The notes beneath the pieces were generated by a model that saw only the letters and a list, made by a program, of their open reading frames with translations, was not told where the DNA came from and made no database searches. Below are positions 1-5,685 of a DNA stretch of 5,685 nt, in pieces. How positions within the stretch are numbered: the first letter of the stretch is position 1; each line of letters opens with the position of its first letter. The position numbers were made by a program, and so were the translations under genes. Origin of the DNA: UBA1801 sp035353395 (lineage in GTDB: Bacteria; Acidobacteriota; Holophagae; Holophagales; Holophagaceae); NCBI GenBank assembly GCA_035353395.1, contig DAOPZL010000101.1, positions 1-5,685 of the forward strand. The letters run 5' to 3'.

Positions 1-216
1 CTCTGGAAGAGCTGCGCCTTCCTCTTCCAGGGCGCGGGGGTGGCGGTGCTCCTGAAGCTGGCGCTCCTGGGCATGGGCGAGCTGTTCCCCGAGGTCCGCT
101 TCGAATGGTACCTCGCCGCGACGGTCGTGGCCTCCGTGGGTTCCCACATGATCGGGACCTGGCGGCACTTCTCCTTCCTGGAGTGGCGGGTCGTCGAGCC
201 CCGGGAGAAGCGCTGA
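1..216 (+). CDS. C-terminal fragment of a small membrane protein, possibly GtrA-like (5' end outside window)
   Basis: The frame is open from base 1 and stops at TGA 214-216, leaving 71 residues of a protein that begins upstream. Two hydrophobic stretches are visible. The first, about residues 6-25, is rich in Ala, Val and Leu. The second, about residues 37-56, starts at FEWYLAATVV and leads into an aromatic, basic W-R-H-F-S-F stretch. A charged tail ending REKR follows, probably cytoplasmic. Paired helices followed by an Arg-aromatic-aromatic motif resemble the second half of GtrA-family proteins, which are thought to move lipid-linked sugars across the inner membrane. The match is by general appearance only, because the usual Asn before the aromatic motif is missing. 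Another small polytopic membrane protein is possible. The next gene starts 26 bases downstream on the same strand. Confidence 0.5.
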   Translation, partial: LWKSCAFLFQGAGVAVLLKLALLGMGELFPEVRFEWYLAATVVASVGSHMIGTWRHFSFLEWRVVEPREKR

Positions 217-226
217 GGGGATCCCT

Positions 227-242
227 GTGCTACGGTCGAGAC
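227..242 (+). promoter_or_regulatory. Candidate extended -10 element for the Mur ligase gene, possibly giving a leaderless mRNA
   Basis: The sequence TGC-TACGGT (228-236) fits an extended -10 pattern (TGn followed by TAnnnT). The T at the end of the hexamer is 7 bases before the A of the ATG at 243, so transcription would start at or next to the start codon. No purine-rich ribosome binding site precedes this ATG, which agrees with leaderless translation. No convincing -35 hexamer is seen around 208-213. This is inferred from spacing alone. Confidence 0.3.
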
Positions 243-1655
243 ATGCCTGAACCGGATCCCGTCCCCGCCGTCCCTGATCGTTCCCTGACGCCCGATGCGT
301 TCGGGCCGGGGAGGCTCCACTTCGCCGGGGTCGGGGGCAGCGGCATGAGCGCCCTGGCCCAGTTCGCCGCCATGCAGGGCGCGCCGGTCAGCGGCAGCGA
401 CCGCAGCTTCGACCGGGGGCAGAACCCCGGCGCGCGGGAGCGCCTGGAGAAGCTCGGCATCCGGATCTTCCCCCAGGACGGCAGCGCCGTCTCCGGGGAC
501 TGCGGCGCCGTGGTCTACTCCACCGCCGTGGAGGAGCAGGTGCCCGACTTCGCGGAGGCGCGGAGGCAGGGCGTCCCGCTCCTGCACCGCTCCGAGCTGC
601 TGGCCCGCTTCGTGGCCTCCCGGCGGACCCTCGCCGTCACCGGGACCAGCGGGAAGTCCACCACCGTGGCCATGGTCTTCGAGATCCTGCGCGGGGCGGG
701 GCGGGATCCCTCCGTCATCACCGGGGGCGAGCTGCGGGCCCTGCAGCGGGAGGGACTCTGGGGGAACGCCTGGGCCGGGGCCTCCGACCTCCTGGTGATC
801 GAGGCGGACGAGAGCGACGGCTCCCTGGTGCGCTACCACCCGGCGGTGGGCGTGGTGCTCAACCTCCAGCGGGACCACAAGGAGATGGACGTGGTGGCCG
901 GGATGTTCCGGACCTTCCGGGACCAGGTCCGGGAGCGGCTGGTGGTGGGCGAGGCCTCCAACCTCGAGGAGTTCCATCCAGGGAGTCTGGTCTTCGGCTT
1001 CGGCCCCGGCGCCGGGATCCGGGCGGAGGCCCTGGAGGAGCGGCCGGAAGGCTGCGTCTTCCGCGTGGATGGCGTGCGCTTCCAGCTCTCCGTCCCCGGC
1101 CGGCACAACGCGGAGAACGCCCTGGCGGCCATCGCCGCCTGCCGGGCCGTGGGGGTGCCCCTGGAGGCCATGACGGCCCCCCTGGCGGACTTCCAGGGGG
1201 TCGCGCGGCGCTACGAGGTGCTGGGCACCCGCCGGGGCGTGGAAGTGGTCGACGACTTCGGCCACAACCCCGCCAAGGTGGCCGCCTCCCTCCGCACGGC
1301 GCAGGCGCGGGCCCCGCGCGTGCTGGCGGTGTTCCAGCCCCACGGCTTCGCGCCCACGCGGTTCAACCGGAAGGAGTTCGTGGAGGCCTTCTCCGCCGGG
1401 CTGAGGCCCCAGGACCGCCTGTGGATGCTGGACATCTACTACGCCGGCGGCACCGCGGCCAAGGACATCTGCTCGGCGGACCTGGTGGCCGGGATCGCGG
1501 CCCGCGGCGCCTCGGCGGAGCTGGCCCCCGCGAGGGACTGGCTCGTGGCGCGCCTCGCGAGCGAGGCCCGCGAGGGGGACACGGTCCTGGTGATGGGCGC
1601 CCGGGACCCCTCCCTGACCGACCTGGCCCGGGCCATCCTGGAACGGCTGGGGTGA
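243..1655 (+). CDS. MurC/Mpl-type Mur ligase family protein (atypical UDP-N-acetylmuramate:amino acid or peptide ligase)
   Basis: This 470-residue protein has the three-domain plan and usual length of the MurC/Mpl branch, which couples ATP hydrolysis to joining L-alanine (MurC) or a recycled murein peptide (Mpl) to UDP-MurNAc in the cytoplasm. The N-terminal Rossmann domain shows GVGGSGMSALA at 29-39 and VSGSD at 49-53. The P-loop is GTSGKSTT at 134-141, followed by EADESDGS at 187-194, a NLQRDH motif from 207 and GRHNAENALAA at 286-296. The C-terminal domain has VDDFGHNPAKV at 336-346 and QPHGFAPTRF at 365-374. Canonical MurC has GTHGKTTT, DDYGHHP and QPHRY in these places, so this is a divergent paralogue rather than a standard housekeeping MurC. 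The absence of dcw-cluster neighbours (murG, ftsQ) supports that. The frame is open from 105, but upstream codons overlap the previous gene and the first ATG is 243. The exact substrate is unknown. Confidence 0.85.
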   Translation: MPEPDPVPAVPDRSLTPDAFGPGRLHFAGVGGSGMSALAQFAAMQGAPVSGSDRSFDRGQNPGARERLEKLGIRIFPQDGSAVSGDCGAVVYSTAVEEQVPDFAEARRQGVPLLHRSELLARFVASRRTLAVTGTSGKSTTVAMVFEILRGAGRDPSVITGGELRALQREGLWGNAWAGASDLLVIEADESDGSLVRYHPAVGVVLNLQRDHKEMDVVAGMFRTFRDQVRERLVVGEASNLEEFHPGSLVFGFGPGAGIRAEALEERPEGCVFRVDGVRFQLSVPGRHNAENALAAIAACRAVGVPLEAMTAPLADFQGVARRYEVLGTRRGVEVVDDFGHNPAKVAASLRTAQARAPRVLAVFQPHGFAPTRFNRKEFVEAFSAGLRPQDRLWMLDIYYAGGTAAKDICSADLVAGIAARGASAELAPARDWLVARLASEAREGDTVLVMGARDPSLTDLARAILERLG

Positions 1656-1678
1656 GGGACCGGGAACCGGCAGGGATT

Positions 1679-1695
1679 GGCCGGGCCCGGCGGCC
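1679..1695 (+). other. GC-rich hairpin after the Mur ligase gene (weak terminator candidate)
   Basis: GGCCG (1679-1683) and CGGCC (1691-1695) can pair around a 7-base loop, and the inner GCCGGGCCCGGC (1680-1691) is a perfect 12-base palindrome. The hairpin lies 23 bases after the ligase stop codon. No run of T follows, so it is not a standard intrinsic terminator. Chance pairing in GC-rich DNA is a real alternative. Confidence 0.2.
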
Positions 1696-1724
1696 GTCCC
1701 GTCTGGCATGATGGACAGGTTTCA

Positions 1725-1734
1725 AGGAGCGAGC
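1725..1734 (+). promoter_or_regulatory. Ribosome binding site that sets the mscS-family start
   Basis: AGGAG at 1725-1729 is 5 bases before the ATG at 1735. Two in-frame ATG codons at 1708 and 1711 lie upstream of this site and have no purine-rich sequence before them, so 1735 is the better start. A possible extended -10, TGG-CATGAT (1704-1712), would place transcription initiation near 1719, just before the ribosome binding site, and would exclude the upstream ATGs. The -10 assignment is weak. Confidence 0.6.
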
Positions 1735-2598
1735 ATGGGCTTGGCAATCGGTTCGCGGCTGGACGCCCTCGCCGCGTGGTTCGAGCGGGTCGGATGGAGC
1801 AAGCTGGAGAAGCTGGTCCTGGTCCTGCTCACCTGCCTCATCATCCTCTGGGCGGTGAACCTGGTCGCCCGGGCCGTGCGGAAGGCCGTGGACGACGGCC
1901 AGGACGGCGTCACCACGGACGCGGAGCGCCGGGCCGAGACCCTGGGCTCGGTGCTGAAGAACGCGGCGCGCGTGCTGGTGGCGGTGTTCTTCCTGCTGGT
2001 GACCCTGCAGGAGTTCGGCGTCAACATCCAGCCCCTCCTCGCGGGGTCCGCGGTGGCCGGCGTGGCCCTGGGCTTCGGCGCCCAGACGCTGGTGAAGGAC
2101 ATCATCTCGGGGTTCTTCCTGCTCATGGAGAACCAGTTCGGCGTGGGCGACATCATCAACGTGGACGACAAGCACAGCGGGACCGTGGAGCGCATGACCC
2201 TGCGCATCACGCAGATCCGGGACATGGAGGGGCAGGCCCACTACCTGCCGAACAGCACCATCAGCCAGGTGGTGGTCCTGAGCAAGGACTTCGCCCGGGC
2301 CCTGGTGGACGTCGAGGTCAGCCACGACGAGGACGTGGACCGCGTCATGGACCTGCTGAAGCTCATGGGGCGGGAGCTGATGGCCGACCGGCCCGGCGTC
2401 GTGCTGGAGGCCACGGAGGTCCGGGGCATCGAGCGCATGAACGCCACCGGCTACACCATCCGCACGCTCACCAAGACCGCGCCGGGCTCCCAGTGGGAGA
2501 TCGCGCGGGAGTTCCGCAAGCGCGTCCTCCTGCGGTTCCGGCAGGAGGGCATCGCCATGCCGCTGCCCCACCAGATCGTCTCCACCCAGCCGAGGTAG
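1735..2598 (+). CDS. Small-conductance mechanosensitive channel, MscS family
   Basis: The product has 287 residues, close to the size of the classic three-helix MscS. Members form homoheptameric inner-membrane channels that open under membrane tension and release solutes during hypo-osmotic shock. Helix 1 spans about 26-47 and helix 2 about 77-97. The pore-lining helix 3, about 101-132, carries the small-residue pattern AGSAVAGVALGFGAQ that lets subunits pack, then LVKDIISGFFLLMENQF. The beta domain follows with VGDIINVDD (137-145), GTVERMTLRITQIRD (149-163) and the family-typical LPNSTIS (171-177). An alpha/beta cytoplasmic cage domain extends to about 281. The order and spacing match the family well and nothing is missing. 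The gene is 79 bases after the Mur ligase and 123 bases before cydA, on the same strand. It may be its own transcription unit, since candidate control elements lie on both sides. Confidence 0.93.
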   Translation: MGLAIGSRLDALAAWFERVGWSKLEKLVLVLLTCLIILWAVNLVARAVRKAVDDGQDGVTTDAERRAETLGSVLKNAARVLVAVFFLLVTLQEFGVNIQPLLAGSAVAGVALGFGAQTLVKDIISGFFLLMENQFGVGDIINVDDKHSGTVERMTLRITQIRDMEGQAHYLPNSTISQVVVLSKDFARALVDVEVSHDEDVDRVMDLLKLMGRELMADRPGVVLEATEVRGIERMNATGYTIRTLTKTAPGSQWEIAREFRKRVLLRFRQEGIAMPLPHQIVSTQPR

Positions 2599-2614
2599 CC
2601 GCGGGAGGGGGCCG

Positions 2615-2632
2615 CCCGGTCATGTGACCGGG
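2615..2632. promoter_or_regulatory. Perfect palindrome overlapping the CRP/FNR-type site upstream of cydA
   Basis: CCCGGTCA (2615-2622) and TGACCGGG (2625-2632) are exact inverted 8-base arms around a 2-base centre, TG. In RNA the same bases could fold as a 6-bp stem with a 6-base loop, 16 bases after the mscS-family stop codon, but no T-run follows, so a terminator role is doubtful. The right arm shares bases 2625-2632 with the TGTGA-N6-TCACA site. It could be a second operator competing for the same DNA, or an mRNA 3'-end stem. Confidence 0.4.
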
Positions 2633-2638
2633 ATCACA
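2623..2638. promoter_or_regulatory. CRP/FNR-superfamily operator upstream of cydAB
   Basis: TGTGA (2623-2627), six bases CCGGGA, then TCACA (2634-2638) is an exact match to the TGTGA-N6-TCACA consensus used by CRP and by CRP-like regulators such as HcpR. FNR itself prefers TTGAT-N4-ATCAA, so this is the CRP-type half-site. Its centre is at 2630.5, about 91 bases before the cydA start codon. If a -10 lies near 2668-2676, the centre would be about 50 bases upstream of the transcription start. Regulators of this superfamily commonly control terminal oxidases. Which one acts here, and whether it activates or represses, cannot be told from the window. Confidence 0.6.
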
Positions 2639-2721
2639 GGAACGCCCCCGGCCGGGACAGCGTCCCAGAATATGGAATCATTCCGGGCGAAAGCTTCGTT
2701 CAACCTCGTGGAGTCCACATC
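2639..2721 (+). promoter_or_regulatory. cydAB promoter and leader region
   Basis: This stretch is locally less GC-rich than the flanking genes. It contains an inverted repeat GGGAC-AGC-GTCCC (2654-2666), then GAATATGGA (2668-2676), in which GAATAT or TATGGA could serve as a -10 hexamer. A second perfect inverted repeat, GGAAT-C-ATTCC (2674-2684), overlaps that element, as an operator might. GGAG at 2710-2713 is 8 bases before the cydA ATG and is a good ribosome binding site. The promoter element itself is a guess. The ribosome binding site and the inverted repeats are read directly. Confidence 0.4.
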
Positions 2722-4056
2722 ATGGGCGACCCTCTCTTCTGGCACCGCCTGCAGTTCGGGTTCACCGCGGCCTACCACTACCTCTACCCGCAGCTCACCA
2801 TGGGGCTCGCGCTGCTCATCGTCGTCTTCAAGACGCTCGGCCGTTCCCCGGGGCGGGAGGCCTGCCGCGACGCGGCCCGCTTCTGGATCCGCGTCTTCGG
2901 CATCAACTTCGCGGTCGGGGTGGTGACGGGCATCCCCATGGAATTCCAGTTCGGGACCAACTGGGCCCGGTTCAGCCAGGCCACGGGCGGCGTCATCGGG
3001 CAGACCCTGGCCATGGAGGGGATGTTCGCCTTCTTCCTGGAGAGCTCCTTCCTGGGCCTGCTGGTCTGGGGCGAGAAGAGGCTCGGGCCGAGGCGCCACG
3101 ACCTGGCGGCCTGGGCGCTCTTCCTCGGGAGCTGGCTCTCCGGCTACTTCATCATCGCCACCAACGCCTTCATGCAGCACCCCGTCGGCTACGCCCTCGC
3201 CCCGGACGGCACCTACCAGCTGGCCGGCTTCTGGGCCTACCTCCTCAATCCCTGGGCGATCGCCCAGTACGCCCACAACATGCTGGGCGCCGTGGTGACG
3301 GGCTCCTTCTGCGTCGCGGCGGTGGGGGCCTACTGGACCCTGAAGGGGCTGCACCCCGAGCACGCGCGCTGGAACCTCCGGGTGGGGGTCGCCGCGGGGC
3401 TGCTGGCCAGCCTGCTGGTGGCCTTCCCCACCGGCGACCTGGAAGGGAAGCTGGTGGCCCGGCACCAGCCCGCCACCCTGGCCGCCATGGAGGGACGCTT
3501 CCAGGGCGGGCCTTACGCCCCGCTCACGGTCCTCGGCCAGCCGGACGTGGCGCGCCAGAGGGTGGAGAACCCCGTCGCGGTGCCCGGCCTCCTCAGCTTC
3601 ATCGCCTACGGCTCCTTCTCCAGCCCCGTGCGGGGCCTGAACGACTTCCCCCGGGACCAGTGGCCCACGAACATCGAGCTGCTCTACTACGGCTTCCGAC
3701 TCATGGTGGGGCTGGGCACCCTCTTCGTCGGGATCATGGGGCTCGCCGCGCTGTTCCTGTGGAAGGGGCGCCTGGAGCGCGTCCGGCCCCTGCTGTGGGT
3801 CCTGATGCTGGCCTTCCCCCTGCCGTTCGCGGCCAACACCGCCGGCTGGATGGTGGCCGAGCTGGGCCGCCAGCCCTGGCTCGTCTACGGCCTCATGCGG
3901 ACCCAGGAGGGCACCAGCCATCTGGTCCATCCGGGGCAGACCGTGTTCACGTTCCTGGGCTTCGCGGGCATCTACCTGGCGCTGGGGTTCCTGGCCGCGT
4001 TCATGATCGCCCGGGAGATCGCCCGCGGACCCGTTTCCTCCCCCGAGGGGCACTGA
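2722..4056 (+). CDS. cydA: Cytochrome bd quinol oxidase subunit I
   Basis: This 444-residue inner-membrane subunit carries the haems of cytochrome bd, which oxidises quinol and reduces oxygen to water with high affinity. Equivalents of known E. coli residues are visible: His19 (haem b595 side), Glu99 and Glu107 (proton path), His185 and Met328 (haem b558 ligands, H186 and M393 in E. coli), Arg326 (R391), and Trp376/Glu380 just before the hallmark GRQPW at 382-386. About nine hydrophobic helices fit the fold. The periplasmic Q-loop (about 240-318) is short, which accounts for most of the difference from the 522-residue E. coli protein. In the quinol-binding segment QPATLAAMEG, Glu257 is kept, but the position of E. 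coli Lys252 is Thr. The ATG at 2722 has a good ribosome binding site and gives the expected N-terminus. The stop codon is 11 bases before cydB, so the two genes form an operon. Confidence 0.96.
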   Translation: MGDPLFWHRLQFGFTAAYHYLYPQLTMGLALLIVVFKTLGRSPGREACRDAARFWIRVFGINFAVGVVTGIPMEFQFGTNWARFSQATGGVIGQTLAMEGMFAFFLESSFLGLLVWGEKRLGPRRHDLAAWALFLGSWLSGYFIIATNAFMQHPVGYALAPDGTYQLAGFWAYLLNPWAIAQYAHNMLGAVVTGSFCVAAVGAYWTLKGLHPEHARWNLRVGVAAGLLASLLVAFPTGDLEGKLVARHQPATLAAMEGRFQGGPYAPLTVLGQPDVARQRVENPVAVPGLLSFIAYGSFSSPVRGLNDFPRDQWPTNIELLYYGFRLMVGLGTLFVGIMGLAALFLWKGRLERVRPLLWVLMLAFPLPFAANTAGWMVAELGRQPWLVYGLMRTQEGTSHLVHPGQTVFTFLGFAGIYLALGFLAAFMIAREIARGPVSSPEGH

Positions 4057-4067
4057 GGAGGCCTGCC
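4055..4067 (+). promoter_or_regulatory. cydB ribosome binding site overlapping the cydA stop codon
   Basis: GAGGAGG (4055-4061) begins inside the cydA TGA (4054-4056) and is 6 bases before the ATG at 4068. This supports 4068 rather than the out-of-frame ATG at 4072 as the cydB start, and suggests translational coupling of the two subunits. Confidence 0.75.
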
Positions 4068-5169
<1,102 letters not shown>

Positions 5170-5183
5170 ACCCGCGCTTCCAC

Positions 5184-5286
5184 GGAAGAGGAACCGCGAA
5201 TGCGCTGCGCGCTTGCGCGAATGGAAAGCCCAGGCCGCGGAAACGCATCCATGTCCCATTTCGCGTTGTTTCGCGGTTCCCTTTCT
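5184..5286. repeat. Long imperfect inverted repeat with CGCGAA units between convergent genes
   Basis: GGAACCGCGAA (5190-5200) is the exact reverse complement of TTCGCGGTTCC (5270-5280). With mismatches the arms extend outward to about 5184 and 5286. A second unit, CGCGAATGG (5216-5224), faces CCATTTCGCG (5256-5265) with one base difference, so the element is nested. The plus-strand side ends in a pyrimidine-rich stretch, CCCTTTCTTGTTCC. The element fills most of the space between the cydB stop and the minus-strand gene. It could act as a two-way transcription terminator, or be a copy of a dispersed intergenic repeat of the AACCGCGAA type. The symmetry is read directly; the role is inferred. 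Confidence 0.6.
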
Positions 5287-5314
5287 TGTTCCTTCGACCT
5301 TCCGGGATCCGGGT

Positions 5315-5593
5315 TCAGGCGATCTCGAGGAACAGGGGCTCGCCCTCGGCGGAGACGACGGCTTCGTGCCTGGCGGGCTCGAGGGGCAGGGTGTCCCCGG
5401 CGTAGAGCGCATGGTCCAGTCCCCTGTGGGAGACCCAGGCGGCCCCGGAGAGGACCCGCAGGGAGCTGTGCCGGCGGGGCACCCTCAGGACCTCGCCGGG
5501 GAGCAGGACGAGGCGGAACGCACGGTCCGCCGCCGCGCCCCTGGAGATCGAGGAGAACTGGTCGAAGGTCAACGTCATTCCATGGCTGGTCAC
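5315..5593 (-). CDS. DUF2917-like small cupin-type protein
   Basis: This 92-residue protein is encoded on the minus strand, convergent with cydB. Residues 28-91 look like a short beta-rich domain: LVLLPGEVLRVPRR, then LRVLSGAAWVSHRG (45-58), then LDHALYAGDTLPLEP (59-73) and a final VVSAEGEPLFLEI. The pattern G-x-x-W-V-(S/T)-x-x-G, D, A-G-(D/E)-x-L is that of DUF2917 proteins, which resemble a single cupin barrel and have no established function. No signal peptide or membrane segment is seen. The start is GTG at 5593-5591, preceded by AAAGGGGG with 6 bases of spacing. The alternative ATG at 5578 would shorten the protein by 5 residues but has no ribosome binding site. No metal-binding cupin histidine cluster is obvious. 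Nothing ties it to the oxidase beyond proximity. Confidence 0.7.
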   Translation of the reverse strand: MTSHGMTLTFDQFSSISRGAAADRAFRLVLLPGEVLRVPRRHSSLRVLSGAAWVSHRGLDHALYAGDTLPLEPARHEAVVSAEGEPLFLEIA

Positions 5594-5607
5594 GGCAAGC
5601 CCCCTTT
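5594..5607 (-). promoter_or_regulatory. Ribosome binding site supporting the GTG start of the DUF2917-like gene
   Basis: Read on the minus strand, AAAGGGGG ends at 5600 and lies 6 bases before the GTG at 5593. It departs from the AGGAGG consensus but is the only purine run near any candidate start of this gene. Confidence 0.45.
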
Positions 5608-5621
5608 CGTGGATTCGTGGA
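5606..5621. repeat. Tandem octamer TTCGTGGA x2
   Basis: TTCGTGGA occurs twice in direct succession (5606-5613 and 5614-5621), directly upstream of the DUF2917-like gene and touching its ribosome binding site. On the coding strand it reads TCCACGAA twice. It resembles the short-period CACGAA/CGCGAA intergenic repeats of many bacterial genomes, and the TTCGCG units of the element at 5184-5286. Confidence 0.5.
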
Positions 5622-5660
5622 TCCGGTCCAGGCCTCCTCGCCGCTGGCCGGAGGAGGCGC

Positions 5661-5672
5661 TGTCACCTGACA
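5661..5672. promoter_or_regulatory. TGTCA-CC-TGACA inverted repeat, possible operator upstream of the DUF2917-like gene
   Basis: TGTCA (5661-5665) and TGACA (5668-5672) are exact inverted arms with a 2-base centre, about 70 bases upstream of the GTG start. A dyad of this size and position could bind a dimeric repressor controlling the minus-strand gene or a divergent gene beyond the window. I cannot assign it to a regulator family, and a 5-base-arm dyad can arise by chance. Confidence 0.3.
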
Positions 5673-5685
5673 CTACAAAGATAGG

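Noticed and set aside
105..242. N-terminal extension of the Mur ligase from 105
   Set aside because: It overlaps the 3' end of the preceding gene, is unlike any Mur ligase N-terminus, and the Rossmann domain is complete from the ATG at 243.
1656..1700. GGGAC (1656-1660) and GTCCC (1696-1700) as a terminator stem
   Set aside because: Only five base pairs with a 35-base loop and no T-run. It is weaker than the inner hairpin at 1679-1695, itself only tentative.
1708..1734. Earlier in-frame ATG starts (1708, 1711) for the MscS-family gene
   Set aside because: No ribosome binding site precedes them, whereas AGGAG lies 5 bases before the ATG at 1735.
1363..2571. Long minus-strand open frame (about 400 codons) opposite the Mur ligase end and the MscS-family gene
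   Set aside because: Its translation is low-complexity, rich in His, Gly, Arg and Pro, and matches no family. Open antisense frames are expected in GC-rich DNA, and the plus-strand genes here are unmistakable.
5170..5314. A CydX-like small subunit gene after cydB
   Set aside because: The short frames from the ATGs at 5201 and 5221 encode no single transmembrane helix with a CydX-like start. The stretch is occupied by the inverted-repeat element.

Overview
The window is high-GC bacterial DNA with strong G/C bias at third codon positions. It has a Mur-ligase gene and a cytochrome bd quinol oxidase, so it comes from a peptidoglycan-making bacterium that respires oxygen at least part of the time. 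The base composition, the atypical MurC-like ligase and the intergenic AACCGCGAA-type repeats would fit a high-GC Acidobacteriota (Holophagae-like) or deltaproteobacterial-type genome. That placement is a weak inference: there is no rRNA or other marker gene here.

Layout. (1) 1-216: the 3' end of a plus-strand membrane protein, possibly GtrA-like. (2) 243-1655: a MurC/Mpl-type Mur ligase with an altered nucleotide-binding loop, perhaps expressed from a leaderless transcript. (3) 1735-2598: a small mechanosensitive channel of the MscS family. (4) 2599-2721: a compact regulatory region holding a perfect TGTGA-N6-TCACA site of CRP/FNR-superfamily type, overlapped by an 8-bp-arm palindrome. (5) 2722-4056 and 4068-5169: cydA and cydB, the two large subunits of cytochrome bd, separated by 11 bases. 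cydB is broken by an assembly gap of exactly 100 N (4086-4185). (6) 5170-5314: a convergent intergenic region with a long imperfect inverted repeat built from CGCGAA units. (7) 5315-5593, minus strand: a small DUF2917-like (cupin-like) protein with a GTG start. (8) 5594-5685: its upstream region, with a tandem octamer and a TGTCA-CC-TGACA dyad.

Function. The genes concern the cell envelope (a membrane protein, murein-precursor ligation, osmotic protection) and low-oxygen respiration. CydAB oxidises quinol and reduces oxygen to water. The CRP/FNR-type site just upstream suggests that cydAB responds to oxygen, redox or nitrosative signals. No gene for the regulator, for the CydCD maturation transporter or for a CydX-like small subunit is visible.

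I see no mobile element, CRISPR array, RNA gene or clearly novel multi-gene system. The most useful leads are the overlapping operators before cydA, the convergent repeat element, the divergent Mur ligase, the Lys-to-Thr change in the CydA quinol loop, and the gap that breaks the cydB reading frame.
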